Origin: Geopseudomonas sagittaria
Lineage (GTDB): Bacteria; Pseudomonadota; Gammaproteobacteria; Pseudomonadales; Pseudomonadaceae
Direction of reading: 5' to 3'
DNA: 64,000 nucleotides
Assembly: GCF_900115715.1 (NCBI RefSeq)
Contig: NZ_FOXM01000012.1
Location: forward strand, 62,001 to 126,000
Shown: positions 52,985 to 62,311 of the stretch, piece by piece
How positions within the stretch are numbered: position 1 is the first letter of the stretch
Layout: each line of letters opens with the position of its first letter
The notes under the pieces: model-generated
What the model saw: the letters and a program-made list of their open reading frames with translations, nothing else
What the model was told of the DNA's origin: nothing
Database searches by the model: none
Position numbers and translations under genes: made by a program

Positions 52985-53557
52985 ATGCTCGACCTGTCCC
53001 CCCGTATCCGCCTGGCCATCGGCATCGCCCTGGCGCTGCTGCTGGCCGTGACCCGCGGCCACCACTTCAGCGAGATCAACCTGCCCAGCGCTTCCTGGGC
53101 GGTGTTCTTCCTCGCCGGCGCGCTGCTGCCGGCGCGCTGGGCCTTCCCGGCGCTGTTCCTCGAAGCGGTCGGCCTCGACCTCGCCGCGGTCACCTGGGGC
53201 GGCGCGAGCAACTGGTGCGTGACCCCGGCCTACTGGCTGCTGCTGCCGGCCTACGCCGCGCTGTGGTTCGGCGGCCGCACGTATGCGCGCCTGCACCGCG
53301 ACGCCTGGTCCAGCCTCGCCAGCCTGCTGGCCTGCCTGCTCGTTTCCAGCGTCGTCTGCCACCTGCTGTCCAGCGGCGGCTTCTACTTCTTCTCCGGCCG
53401 CTATGCGGACGCGAGCCTGGCCGGCTTCCTGCCGCGCATCGCCGCCTACTATCCGCTGTCGCTGCAGGCGCTGGCCCTGTATGTCGGCGTGGCGGCGCTG
53501 CTGCTGGCGGCCGCGCATGCCTTCAGGCAACTGCGTAGCGCCGAGGTGAGCCGATGA
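52985..53557 (+). CDS. btuM: BtuM-like inner-membrane B12 uptake protein
   Basis: The 190-residue protein has five to six membrane segments (about 8-23, 37-65, 82-97, 109-130, 155-180). Its size, topology and position next to btuB fit BtuM, the solitary ECF-type substrate-binding subunit for cobalamin. A cysteine at residue 78 (GASNWCVTP) is at the place where BtuM from Thiobacillus uses Cys80 to bind cobalt and decyanate cobalamin (known for that protein). Family assignment is by recall, not search. GGAGA precedes the ATG, and the stop overlaps the cobO start. Confidence 0.75.
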   Translation: MLDLSPRIRLAIGIALALLLAVTRGHHFSEINLPSASWAVFFLAGALLPARWAFPALFLEAVGLDLAAVTWGGASNWCVTPAYWLLLPAYAALWFGGRTYARLHRDAWSSLASLLACLLVSSVVCHLLSSGGFYFFSGRYADASLAGFLPRIAAYYPLSLQALALYVGVAALLLAAAHAFRQLRSAEVSR

Positions 53558-54171
53558 GCGCGCCGGACGAAACCGCCCGCGACCAGCGTCACAGGGCGCG
53601 CATGCAGCGCAAGAAGGCGGTGGTCGACGCCAAGATCGCCGAGGCCAGTGACGAGCGCGGTCTGCTGCTGGTCAACAGCGGCAACGGCAAGGGCAAGAGC
53701 AGCGCCGCCTTCGGCATGCTGGCGCGCACCCTCGGCCACGGCCGCAAGGCCGGCGTGGTGCAGTTCATCAAGGGCGCGGCGAGCACCGGCGAGGAAGCGT
53801 TCTTCCGCCGCTTCCCCGACGAGGTGCGCTACTTCGTGATGGGCGAGGGCTTCACCTGGGAGACCCAGGACCGCCAGCGCGACATCGACAAGGCCGAGCA
53901 GGCCTGGGTGGTGGCGCGCGAACTGCTGCAGGACCCCGAGATCGCCCTGGTGGTGCTCGACGAGCTGAACATCGCCCTCAAGTACGGCTACCTGCAGCTG
54001 GACCGCGTGCTCGCCGACCTCGCCGCGCGCCCGCCGCTGCAGCACGTGGTGGTCACCGGCCGCGGCGCGCTGCCGGGGCTGATCGAGGTGGCCGACACGG
54101 TCAGCGAGATCGGCCTGGTCAAGCACGCCTTCCAGGCCGGGGTGAAGGCGCAGAAGGGCGTGGAGTTCTGA
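53554..54171 (+). CDS. cobO: Cob(I)yrinic acid a,c-diamide adenosyltransferase
   Basis: The 205-residue BtuR/CobA/CobO-type protein has the P-loop-like motif NSGNGKGKSSAAFG, FIKGAASTGEE, and VVLDELNIALKYGYL. It adds the 5'-deoxyadenosyl group to the corrin cobalt. It overlaps the BtuM-like gene by 4 bp (ATGA), linking uptake to activation. Confidence 0.95.
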   Translation: MSAPDETARDQRHRARMQRKKAVVDAKIAEASDERGLLLVNSGNGKGKSSAAFGMLARTLGHGRKAGVVQFIKGAASTGEEAFFRRFPDEVRYFVMGEGFTWETQDRQRDIDKAEQAWVVARELLQDPEIALVVLDELNIALKYGYLQLDRVLADLAARPPLQHVVVTGRGALPGLIEVADTVSEIGLVKHAFQAGVKAQKGVEF

Positions 54172-54283
54172 TGCGCTTCTCCATTGCAGCCGCAGATGCG
54201 AATTTATTCCCGACGAACGGGTCAGTCATGGTAGCCCGGTCGCCAATGAATGCGTGCCTGTCCGCGTCCCTATGGAGTAACCC

Positions 54284-55579
54284 ATGAACAACCCTCGCCA
54301 CTGTCCCGCCCTGCTGATCGCCGCCCCGGCGTCCGGCCAGGGCAAGACCACCGTCACCGCCGCCCTGGCCCGCCATCATGTCAACCAGGGCTTGCGCGTG
54401 CGGGTGTTCAAGTGCGGCCCGGACTTTCTCGACCCGATGATCCTCGCCCGTGCCTGCGGCATGCCGGTCGACGCGCTGGACCTCTGGCTGGTCGGCGAGG
54501 AGGAGTGCTGCCGGCGCCTGTGGCAGGCGGCGAGCGAGGCCGACCTGATCCTCATCGAGGGGGTGATGGGCCTGTTCGACGGCACACCCTCGGCCGCCGA
54601 CCTGGCGCGGCGCTTCGGCGTGCCGGTGCTGGCGGTGATCGACGGCTCGGCGATGGCGCAGACCTTCGCCGCCATCGCCCATGGCCTGGCCAGCTACCAG
54701 AGCGACCTGCCGTTCGCCGGCGTGCTGGCCAACCGGGTCGGCAGCGCGCGGCACGGCGAGATCCTCCGCGACTGCCTGCCGGCGCACCTGGCGTGGTACG
54801 GCGCGCTGCCGCGCAACGCCGCCATCGAACTGCCCAGCCGTCACCTGGGGCTGGTGCAGGCGGCCGAGCTGGCCGACCTCGACGCCCGTCTGGATGCCGC
54901 CGCCGCGGCGCTGGCCGCGAGTGCCGCGTTGCGCCTGCCGGCGCCGGTGGAGTTTTCCGCGCCGGAGCCCGCCGCCAGCCAGCCGCTGCTGCAGGGTGTG
55001 CGTATCGGCGTGGCTCGCGACGCCGCCTTCGCCTTCGTCTACCCGGCCAACCTCGACCTGCTGCGCGCGCAGGGGGCCGAGCTGGTATTCTTCTCGCCGC
55101 TCGCCGACCGCCAGCTGCCGCAGGTCGACAGCCTGTACCTGCCCGGTGGCTATCCGGAGCTGCACCTGCAGCAACTGGCCGACAATGTCGCGATGCGCGT
55201 GGCGATCCGCGCCCATCATGCCGCAGGCAAGCCGATCCTCGCCGAGTGCGGCGGCATGCTCTACCTGCTCGACGGCCTGACCGATCTCGACGGCCAGCGT
55301 GGCGAGCTGCTCGGCCTGCTGCCGGGCGAGGCGCAGATGCAGCCGAAACTGGTGACCCTGGCCATGCAGGAGGTCGAGCTGGACGGCGAGCGGCTGCGCG
55401 GGCACAGCTATCACCATTCGACGATGGACTGCGCGCTGGAGCCCATCGCCCACGGCGAATGCCCCAACTACCGGCGCGTCCGCGAGCCGCTGTACCGCAG
55501 TGGCCGGCTGACCGCCAGCTACATCCACTTCTACCTGCCCTCGGCGCCGCGCGCCGCCGCCGCGCTGCTGCGCCCGTGA
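54284..55579 (+). CDS. cobB: Cobyrinate/hydrogenobyrinate a,c-diamide synthase
   Basis: The 431-residue protein has an N-terminal dethiobiotin-synthetase-like ATP domain ([33 protein letters not shown]) and a C-terminal class I glutamine amidotransferase domain. The latter has a nucleophilic Cys in [10 protein letters not shown] and a His near SYIHFYLPS. It amidates side chains a and c. GGAG is seven bases upstream of the ATG, 112 bp after cobO. Confidence 0.96.
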   Translation: MNNPRHCPALLIAAPASGQGKTTVTAALARHHVNQGLRVRVFKCGPDFLDPMILARACGMPVDALDLWLVGEEECCRRLWQAASEADLILIEGVMGLFDGTPSAADLARRFGVPVLAVIDGSAMAQTFAAIAHGLASYQSDLPFAGVLANRVGSARHGEILRDCLPAHLAWYGALPRNAAIELPSRHLGLVQAAELADLDARLDAAAAALAASAALRLPAPVEFSAPEPAASQPLLQGVRIGVARDAAFAFVYPANLDLLRAQGAELVFFSPLADRQLPQVDSLYLPGGYPELHLQQLADNVAMRVAIRAHHAAGKPILAECGGMLYLLDGLTDLDGQRGELLGLLPGEAQMQPKLVTLAMQEVELDGERLRGHSYHHSTMDCALEPIAHGECPNYRRVREPLYRSGRLTASYIHFYLPSAPRAAAALLRP

Positions 55580-55665
55580 CCCCCTCTGGAGATCCTGCCG
55601 GCCTCGCGCCTGCGACCCATCCGCCAATGACCGACGAAAACGCCAGCAAGCCGCAGGAAACTGCG

Positions 55666-56316
55666 ATGAACCCCCATGCCTTCAGCGCCCAGGACAAGGC
55701 CGCGGTCTACCGCGCCATCGCCGAGCGCCGCGACATGCGCCACTTCAGCGGCGGCACGGTGGCGCCCGAGCTGCTCGCCCGCCTGCTGAATGCCGCTCAC
55801 CAGGCGCCCAGCGTCGGCCTGATGCAGCCGTGGCGCTTCATCCGCATCACCGACCCCATGCTGCGCCGGCAGATCAAGGCGCTGGTCGAGGCCGAGCGGG
55901 TGCGCACCGCCGAGGCCCTCGGCGAGCGCTCCAGCGAGTTCATGCGCCTCAAGGTCGAGGGCATCGAGGACAGCGCCGAGCTGCTGGTGGCAGCGCTGAT
56001 GGACGGCCGCGAGCGCTACATCTTCGGCCGCCGCACCCTGCCGCAGATGGACCTGGCCTCGCTGTCCTGCGCGATCCAGAACCTCTGGCTGGCGGCCCGC
56101 GCCGAAGGCCTGGGCATGGGCTGGGTGTCGCTGTTCGAGCCCGTGGCGCTCGGCGCGCTGCTCGGCCTGCCGGAGGGCGCCGAGCCGCTGGCGCTGCTGT
56201 GCCTCGGCCCGGTCGAGGAGTTCTACCCGCGGCCGATGCTGGTCGAGGAGGGCTGGGCCGAGGAAAAGCCGCTGGCCGACATGCTGTTCGAGAACCACTG
56301 GGGCCAGCAGTCGTGA
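55666..56316 (+). CDS. bluB: 5,6-dimethylbenzimidazole synthase
   Basis: The 216-residue flavin-destructase of the nitroreductase fold has [28 protein letters not shown], and the C-terminal [10 protein letters not shown] segment typical of BluB. It converts FMNH2 to DMB, the lower ligand of B12. AGGA seven bases before the ATG at 55666 favours it over the in-frame ATG at 55627. The stop overlaps cobD by 4 bp. Confidence 0.92.
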   Translation: MNPHAFSAQDKAAVYRAIAERRDMRHFSGGTVAPELLARLLNAAHQAPSVGLMQPWRFIRITDPMLRRQIKALVEAERVRTAEALGERSSEFMRLKVEGIEDSAELLVAALMDGRERYIFGRRTLPQMDLASLSCAIQNLWLAARAEGLGMGWVSLFEPVALGALLGLPEGAEPLALLCLGPVEEFYPRPMLVEEGWAEEKPLADMLFENHWGQQS

Positions 56317-57221
56317 GCCTGGGCCTTGCCCTGCTCGCCGGCGTCGCGCTGGACGTGGCGCTCGGCGAGCCGCGCCGCTGGCATCCGCTGGTGGCCTTCG
56401 GCCGCCTGGCCAATCGACTGGAGGCGCAGTTCAACGGCCACGGTCGCGGCTGGCGCAGCCACGGGGTGAGCGCCTGGTGCCTGGCGGTGCTGCCGCTGAC
56501 CGCGCTCAGCTGGCTGCTGGTGCAGCTGCCGCTGCTCGGCGGCCTGCTGGAAATCCTCGCCCTGTACGCCGCGCTGGGCCTGCGCAGCCTGCACGAACAC
56601 GCCCTGCCGGTGCTCGATGCCCTGCGCCGCGGCGACCTGCCGGCGGCGCGTGACGGCGTGGCACGGGTGGTCAGCCGCGATACCGCCGCGCTGGACGAGG
56701 GCGGCGTGGCCCGCGCCGCCACCGAGTCGGTGCTCGAGAACGGCAGCGACGCGGTGTTCGCCGCGCTGTTCTGGTTCGCCGTGGCCGGCGCGCCGGGCGT
56801 GGTGCTCTATCGGCTGAGCAACACCCTCGACGCCATGTGGGGCTACCGCACGCCGCGCTTCGAGCGCTTCGGCTGGGCGGCGGCGCGCATCGACGACGGC
56901 CTCAACTATGTGCCGGCGCGCCTCACCGCGCTGACCTACGCGCTGCTCGGCCAGACCCGCCGCGCGCTGGCCTGCTGGCGCCGTCAGGCGCCGCAGTGGG
57001 ACAGCCCCAACGCCGGTCCGGTGATGGCCGCCGGCGCCGGCGCGCTGGGCGTCGAGCTGGGCGGCGCGGCCGTCTACCACGGCGAACTCCACCAGCGCCC
57101 GCCCCTCGGCGAGGGCGCGCCGGCGAGTGCCGAGAGCATCGCCGCCGCGCTCAGTCTGCTGCGCCGCGGCGTGCTGCTGTGGCTGGCGCTCGTGCTGCTC
57201 GGAGGCTGGCTGCATGCTTGA
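56313..57221 (+). CDS. cobD: Adenosylcobinamide-phosphate synthase
   Basis: The 302-residue integral membrane protein of the CobD/CbiB family has [19 protein letters not shown] near the start, [35 protein letters not shown], and later [20 protein letters not shown]. It attaches the aminopropanol phosphate arm to the corrin. The GTG start overlaps the bluB stop codon (GTGA), and the end overlaps the next gene by 8 bp. Confidence 0.95.
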   Translation: MSLGLALLAGVALDVALGEPRRWHPLVAFGRLANRLEAQFNGHGRGWRSHGVSAWCLAVLPLTALSWLLVQLPLLGGLLEILALYAALGLRSLHEHALPVLDALRRGDLPAARDGVARVVSRDTAALDEGGVARAATESVLENGSDAVFAALFWFAVAGAPGVVLYRLSNTLDAMWGYRTPRFERFGWAAARIDDGLNYVPARLTALTYALLGQTRRALACWRRQAPQWDSPNAGPVMAAGAGALGVELGGAAVYHGELHQRPPLGEGAPASAESIAAALSLLRRGVLLWLALVLLGGWLHA

Positions 57222-58212
57222 GCACGGTGGCCGTCTGCGCGCCGCGGCGCAGCGCTACGGCATTCCCTTGGGCGACTGGCTGGACCTGTCCACCGCCATC
57301 GCCCCCGAACCCTGGCCCGTGCCGCCGATGGCCGTCGAGGCCTGGGCGCGCCTGCCGGAAGACGACGACGGCCTGAGCGAGGCCGCCTGCAGCGGCTACG
57401 GCGCGGCCAACGCGCTGCCGGTGGCCGGCAGCCAGGCGGCGATCCAGGCGCTGCCGCAACTGCTGCCGCCCTGCCGGGTGGGCGTGCTCGAGCCGAGCTA
57501 TGCGGAGCACGCCCAGGCCTGGCAGCGGGCGGGGCATCGGCTGGTCCGCCTGGCCGCCGCCGACATCGAGCGGCGTCTCGACAGTCTCGATGTACTGGTG
57601 CTGGCCAACCCCAACAATCCCACCGGCGAGCTGTTCGCCGCCGAGCAACTGCTCGACTGGCATGCGCGGCTGTACGCCCGTGGCGGCTGCCTGCTGGTCG
57701 ACGAGGCGTTCATCGACTGCACGCCCGAGCACAGCGTGGCGGCCCATGCCGACAAGCCGGGACTGATCGTGCTGCGCTCGTTCGGCAAGTTCTTCGGTCT
57801 GGCCGGCGTGCGTCTGGGTTTCGTGCTGGCCGAGGCGGCGTTACTCGAGCTGCTGGCCGAGCGTCTCGGCCCCTGGACGGTCAGCGGTCCGGCGCGGGCG
57901 CTCGGCGTGCAGGCGCTGGCCGAGTCCAGCGCGGCGGCGCGGCGCCTGCGTGGCCTGCGCCTGCAGGCGGCCGGGCAGCGGCTGGCCGCCTTGCTGTGCG
58001 CCCACGGCCTGGCGCCGGCTGGCGGCACGGCGCTGTTCCACTGGCTGCGCACGCCGCGCGCGGCCGAACTGCACGAGTTTCTCGCCCGCCGCGGCATCCT
58101 GGTGCGCCTGTTCCGCGAGCCGGCCAGCCTGCGCTTCGGCCTGCCGGCGGACGAGGCGGGCTGGCAGCGCCTGGCCCAGGCGCTGGCCGACTATCAGAAG
58201 GAATCCCCATGA
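57214..58212 (+). CDS. cobC: Threonine-phosphate decarboxylase
   Basis: The 332-residue PLP enzyme of the HisC-like fold has [37 protein letters not shown] and the PLP lysine in [16 protein letters not shown]. It makes aminopropanol phosphate for the CobD step (CobD in Salmonella naming; CobC in the aerobic-pathway naming). GGAGG is eight bases upstream of the ATG. The stop overlaps cobQ. Confidence 0.93.
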   Translation: MLEHGGRLRAAAQRYGIPLGDWLDLSTAIAPEPWPVPPMAVEAWARLPEDDDGLSEAACSGYGAANALPVAGSQAAIQALPQLLPPCRVGVLEPSYAEHAQAWQRAGHRLVRLAAADIERRLDSLDVLVLANPNNPTGELFAAEQLLDWHARLYARGGCLLVDEAFIDCTPEHSVAAHADKPGLIVLRSFGKFFGLAGVRLGFVLAEAALLELLAERLGPWTVSGPARALGVQALAESSAAARRLRGLRLQAAGQRLAALLCAHGLAPAGGTALFHWLRTPRAAELHEFLARRGILVRLFREPASLRFGLPADEAGWQRLAQALADYQKESP

Positions 58213-59687
58213 CCACCCTGATGGTGCAAGGCACGACTCTAATGGTGCAGGGCACTACCTCCGACGCCGGCAAGAGCACCCTGGTGACCGCGCTGTGCCG
58301 CTGGCTGGCGCGCCAGGGCGTCGCCGTGGCGCCGTTCAAGCCGCAGAACATGGCGCTCAACTCGGCGGTGACCGCCGATGGCGGCGAGATCGGCCGCGCC
58401 CAGGCGGTGCAGGCCCAGGCCGCCAATCTGGCCCCGCACACCGACATGAACCCGGTGCTGCTCAAGCCGAGCAGCGACATCGGCGCCCAGGTGATCATCC
58501 ACGGCCGCGCCGTCACCAGCATGGACGCCGCCGCCTACCACGACTACAAGCGCGTCGCCATGCAGGCGGTGCTCGAGTCGCACCAGCGCCTCAGCGCGCA
58601 GTACCCGGTGGTGATGGTCGAGGGCGCCGGCTCGCCAGCGGAGATCAACCTGCGCGCCGGCGACATCGCCAACATGGGCTTCGCCGAGGCGGTCGACTGC
58701 CCGGTGATCCTCATCGCCGACATCGACAAGGGCGGCGTGTTCGCCCACCTGGTCGGCACCCTGGCACTGCTCAGCGAGTCGGAGCAGGCGCGCGTGCAGG
58801 GCTTCGTGATCAACCGCTTCCGCGGCGATCTCGCCCTGCTGCAGCCGGGCCTCGACTGGCTGGAGGCGCGCACCGGCAAGCCGGTGCTCGGCGTGCTGCC
58901 CTATCTGCACGACCTGCACCTGGAGGCCGAGGACGCCATCGACCAGCGTCAGGTGGCCAAGAGTGGCGAGCGGCTCAGGGTGGTGGTGCCGGTGCTGCCG
59001 CGGATCAGCAACCACACCGACTTCGACCCGCTGCGCCTGCATCCGCAGGTGGAGCTGAGTTTCGTCGGCCCCGGCCAGAGCATCCCGCCGGCCGACCTGA
59101 TCGTGCTGCCCGGCTCGAAGAGCGTGCGCGCCGACCTGGCGTTCCTGCGCGAGCAGGGCTGGGAGCCGGCGCTGCAGCGCCACCTGCGCTACGGCGGCAA
59201 ACTGCTCGGCATCTGCGGCGGGCTGCAGATGCTCGGCGGCGAGATCGCCGACCCGCTCGGCCTGGAAGGCGCGCCGGGCAGCAGCCGCGGCCTCGGCCTG
59301 CTGGCGCTGGACACCGTGCTGGAGGCCGACAAGCAGTTGCGCAACGTGCGCGGCTGCCTGGCGCTGGAGGAGGCCGAGGTGAGCGGCTACGAGATCCACG
59401 CCGGGGTCTGCCGCGGCGCCGCTCTCGAGCGTCCGGCCGTGCGGCTCGACGACGGTCGCGGCGACGGCGCCCTCAGCGCCGACGGCCAGGTGCTCGGCAC
59501 CTACCTGCACGGCCTGTTCGAATCGCCGGCGGCGTGCAGCGCGCTGCTGCGCTGGGCCGGTCTGCGCGAGGTGGTCAGCCCGGACTACCAGGCCCTGCGC
59601 GAACGCGACATCGAGCGCCTGGCCGATTTGGTCGAGGCGCACCTGGATACCGCGCGGCTGCGTGAGCTGTGCGGGTTGGCGCCTTGA
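58209..59687 (+). CDS. cobQ: Cobyric acid synthase
   Basis: The 492-residue two-domain amidotransferase has the ATP site [23 protein letters not shown], and [13 protein letters not shown]. The C-terminal glutaminase has Cys in [10 protein letters not shown] and His in [10 protein letters not shown]. It amidates side chains b, d, e and g. Oddity: a seven-residue block (TLMVQGT) is repeated in tandem at residues 3-9 and 10-16 just before the P-loop. The two DNA copies (58215-58235 and 58236-58256) differ at four positions, all synonymous. Confidence 0.95.
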   Translation: MTTLMVQGTTLMVQGTTSDAGKSTLVTALCRWLARQGVAVAPFKPQNMALNSAVTADGGEIGRAQAVQAQAANLAPHTDMNPVLLKPSSDIGAQVIIHGRAVTSMDAAAYHDYKRVAMQAVLESHQRLSAQYPVVMVEGAGSPAEINLRAGDIANMGFAEAVDCPVILIADIDKGGVFAHLVGTLALLSESEQARVQGFVINRFRGDLALLQPGLDWLEARTGKPVLGVLPYLHDLHLEAEDAIDQRQVAKSGERLRVVVPVLPRISNHTDFDPLRLHPQVELSFVGPGQSIPPADLIVLPGSKSVRADLAFLREQGWEPALQRHLRYGGKLLGICGGLQMLGGEIADPLGLEGAPGSSRGLGLLALDTVLEADKQLRNVRGCLALEEAEVSGYEIHAGVCRGAALERPAVRLDDGRGDGALSADGQVLGTYLHGLFESPAACSALLRWAGLREVVSPDYQALRERDIERLADLVEAHLDTARLRELCGLAP

Positions 59688-59771
59688 CCGCGCCGCCGCT
59701 TGTCGCGCCGGTCCCGGAAGCGGGGCCGGGGGTGAGGGCCTGCGGGCGTGACCTGTCCACCCTCACCCCAG

Positions 59772-59795
59772 CCCTCTCCCGCCGGCGGGAGAGGG
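59772..59795. repeat. GC-rich palindromic repeat, copy 2
   Basis: A perfect 24-bp palindrome (CCCTCTCCCGCC and its complement) lies between cobQ and cobP. It matches the element at 6298-6323 and is preceded by CCCTCACCCCAG, the usual context of this widespread repeat in GC-rich bacteria. Confidence 0.6.
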
Positions 59796-59864
59796 AGCGA
59801 TCCGCCGCCAGTCCGTTGAAATGCACGATTGCCCCCACCCCTGAATCGACAGAGACGAACCTCA

Positions 59865-60386
59865 ATGCTTGAACTGATCCTCGGCGGCGCCCGCTCCGGC
59901 AAGAGCCGTCTGGCCGAACGCCTGGCCCTGGAGTCCGGCCTGGCGGTGACCTACGTCGCCACCGCGCAGGCCGGCGACGGCGAAATGGGCGCGCGCATTG
60001 CCCATCACCAGTCCCGGCGTCCGGCCGACTGGGCGCTGGTGGAGGAGCCGATCCAGCTGATGCAGGCGTTGAGCGACCACGCGGCGGAAAACCGCTGTCT
60101 GCTGGTCGACTGCCTGACCCTGTGGCTGACCAATCTGCTATGCCTTGATGAGGGCGCACAGCTTGCCAAGCAGCGCGACGCCTTGCTGCAGCGCATTGGC
60201 GAGCTGCCCGGACGCATCATCCTGGTCAGCAACGAGACTGGCCTGGGGGTGGTGCCGCTGGGTGAGTTGACCCGTCGCTATGTCGACGAGGCCGGCTGGT
60301 TGCATCAGGCGCTGGCCGAACGGGCGCAGCGGGTTACTTTCTGTGTGGCAGGGCTGCCCATGGTTCTGAAGGGGGAGTCCCTATGA
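59865..60386 (+). CDS. cobP: Adenosylcobinamide kinase / guanylyltransferase
   Basis: The 173-residue bifunctional CobU/CobP-type enzyme has the P-loop [13 protein letters not shown], the histidine region [10 protein letters not shown] that takes part in GMP transfer, [10 protein letters not shown] and [10 protein letters not shown]. It phosphorylates adenosylcobinamide and converts it to the GDP derivative. A 177-bp gap containing a palindromic repeat separates it from cobQ. The stop overlaps cobT by 4 bp. Confidence 0.94.
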   Translation: MLELILGGARSGKSRLAERLALESGLAVTYVATAQAGDGEMGARIAHHQSRRPADWALVEEPIQLMQALSDHAAENRCLLVDCLTLWLTNLLCLDEGAQLAKQRDALLQRIGELPGRIILVSNETGLGVVPLGELTRRYVDEAGWLHQALAERAQRVTFCVAGLPMVLKGESL

Positions 60387-61438
60387 GCGAATACTGGTGG
60401 CAGGCGCCCTGCCAACCGACCGACCACGTGGCGCGGCAGAAGGCCGTGCAGCGCCAGGCGCGACTGACCAAACCGGCCGGTGCGCTGGGCCGCCTAGAGC
60501 AGCTGGCCATCGACCTGGCCGCGCTGCAGGGCCGCGAGTGCCCGCACCTTGAACAGCCGTGGATCGCCGTGTTCGCCGGTGACCATGGGGTGGTCGAGGA
60601 GGGCGTTTCCGCCTATCCGCAGGCGGTCACCCGGCAGATGCTGCACAACTTCGTCGCCGGTGGCGCGGCGATCAGCGTGCTGGCCCACCAGCTGCACGCC
60701 CGCCTGGAGGTGATCGATCTGGGCACCGCCGGCGACGGCGAACCGCTGGGTGGCGTGCACAGCTACGCCCTCGGCCCCGGCACCGCCAACTTCACCCGCG
60801 AGCCGGCGATGAGCGCCGAGCAGTGCCACGCGGCGCTGGCCGCCGGTCGCGCCAGCGTCGAGCGCGCGCGCCAGGTCCACGCCGGACTGTACATCGGCGG
60901 CGAGATGGGCATCGGCAACACCACCGCCGCGGCGGCGCTCGGCTGCGCGCTGCTCGACCTGCCGGCGCTGGCGCTGACCGGCGCCGGCACCGGACTGGAC
61001 GAGGCGGGGGTGACGCACAAGCAGCGGGTGATCGACAGCGCCCTGCTGCTGCACCGCCACGATTGCAGCGAGCCGCTGGAGGCGCTGCGTCGCCTGGGGG
61101 GCTTCGAGATCGCCGCGCTCACCGGCGCCTTCGTCGCCTGCGCCCAGTACGGCCTGCCGGTGCTGGTCGACGGCTTCATCACCAGCGTTGCCGCGCTCTG
61201 TGCGGTGCGCCTGAACCCCGGCTGCCGGCCGTGGCTGCTGTTCGGCCACCGCAGCGCCGAGCCGGGGCATGCCCTGGTGCTGCAGTCGCTCAAGGGCGAG
61301 CCGCTGCTCGACCTCGGCCTGCGCCTGGGCGAGGGCAGCGGCGCGGCGCTGGCGGTGCCGCTGCTGCGCCTGGCCTGCAGCCTGCACGGCGGCATGGCCA
61401 CCTTCGCCGAGGCGCAGGTGAGCGACAGGCCGTCATGA
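60383..61438 (+). CDS. cobT: Nicotinate-nucleotide-DMB phosphoribosyltransferase
   Basis: The 351-residue protein (CobT in Salmonella naming, CobU in the aerobic naming) has [30 protein letters not shown], and the catalytic Glu region [16 protein letters not shown]. It activates DMB to alpha-ribazole phosphate. GGGGGAG lies before the ATG. It overlaps both neighbours by 4 bp, so it is translationally coupled to cobP and the phosphatase. Confidence 0.95.
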   Translation: MSEYWWQAPCQPTDHVARQKAVQRQARLTKPAGALGRLEQLAIDLAALQGRECPHLEQPWIAVFAGDHGVVEEGVSAYPQAVTRQMLHNFVAGGAAISVLAHQLHARLEVIDLGTAGDGEPLGGVHSYALGPGTANFTREPAMSAEQCHAALAAGRASVERARQVHAGLYIGGEMGIGNTTAAAALGCALLDLPALALTGAGTGLDEAGVTHKQRVIDSALLLHRHDCSEPLEALRRLGGFEIAALTGAFVACAQYGLPVLVDGFITSVAALCAVRLNPGCRPWLLFGHRSAEPGHALVLQSLKGEPLLDLGLRLGEGSGAALAVPLLRLACSLHGGMATFAEAQVSDRPS

Positions 61439-62001
61439 TTGTCGACCTGTTGCGCCACGGCGAGACCGAACGGGGCGGCGGCCTGCGCGGGCGCATCGAC
61501 GATGCGCTGACCGAGCGCGGCTGGCAGCAGATGCGCGCGGCGCTGGACCCTGACGCGCGCTGGCAGCGGGTGGTCAGCTCGCCGCTGCAGCGCTGCGCCG
61601 CCTTCGCCCGCGAGCTGGCCGCTCGGCACGCGCTGCCGCTGCAGCTGGAAGACGGCCTGCGCGAGCTGGACTTCGGCGCCTGGGACGGCCGCAGCGCCGC
61701 CGAGCTGATGCAGACCGACGCCGAGGCGCTGGGCCTGTTCTGGAACGACCCCTACGCCTTCACCCCGCCGGACGGCGAGCCGCTGAGCGCTTTCGAGGCG
61801 CGCGTGCTCGAAGCCATCGAGCGGCTGCATGAACAGTTCGCCGGCGAGCAGGTGCTGCTGGTCACCCACGGCGGGGTGATGCGCCTGCTGCTGGCCCGCG
61901 CCCGCGGCCTGCCGCGCAGCGATCTCATGCAGGTCGAGGTGGGCCACGGCGCCCTGCAGCGCCTGCGGGTGAGCGAGGGGCTGGTGCTGGTCGAGGGCTG
62001 A
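61435..62001 (+). CDS. Alpha-ribazole phosphatase-like histidine phosphatase
   Basis: The 188-residue histidine phosphatase (phosphoglycerate-mutase branch) has the catalytic [11 protein letters not shown] and the second His in [12 protein letters not shown]. Context as last gene of the cobalamin run suggests alpha-ribazole-5'-phosphate phosphatase (CobC in the Salmonella sense). The ATG overlaps the cobT stop. No cobalamin synthase gene follows within the window. Confidence 0.9.
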   Translation: MIVDLLRHGETERGGGLRGRIDDALTERGWQQMRAALDPDARWQRVVSSPLQRCAAFARELAARHALPLQLEDGLRELDFGAWDGRSAAELMQTDAEALGLFWNDPYAFTPPDGEPLSAFEARVLEAIERLHEQFAGEQVLLVTHGGVMRLLLARARGLPRSDLMQVEVGHGALQRLRVSEGLVLVEG

Positions 62002-62028
62002 ACGCCGGTGGCCGGCGCATAGGCGTGT

Positions 62029-62247
62029 TCAGCCGCTGTGCTTGGTTGTCGTGTCGGTCGCGCTGCGCGCGCATTCGGGACACAGGCAGCTGCGGCCGCG
62101 GGCCTCCTCAGGAACGCGCTCCAGCGCCTGGCGGTCGATCCTGGCCGAGAAGCACCAACAGGGCTGGTCGCGGTTCGCCGGGTCGGCCTGGCCGCACTGA
62201 TTGGGGCGGCCGCACAGCGGGCAGTACAGCGGGTCGGGGCTGGGCAT
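62029..62247 (-). CDS. Cysteine-rich CWC family protein
   Basis: The 72-residue product has three Cys-rich motifs: CPLCGRPNQC, PCWCF (the CWC signature) and CLCPECA. These form a probable zinc site. The function is not known. The ATG at 62247 starts just before the first Cys motif; a longer open frame to 62388 overlaps the hydrolase gene and lacks family features. It lies behind the allophanate hydrolase gene on the same strand. Confidence 0.8.
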   Translation of the reverse strand: MPSPDPLYCPLCGRPNQCGQADPANRDQPCWCFSARIDRQALERVPEEARGRSCLCPECARSATDTTTKHSG

Positions 62248-62311
62248 GGGTTGCGGGCTGCAGGGGGAAGACCGGGGCAGCATGCTGGGCTGGCCCGACC
62301 TTGGCAAGCCT

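Noticed and set aside
50869-53211. 780-codon open frame opposite btuB
   Set aside because: Antisense of btuB; Val/Ala/Gly/Gln-rich without family match.
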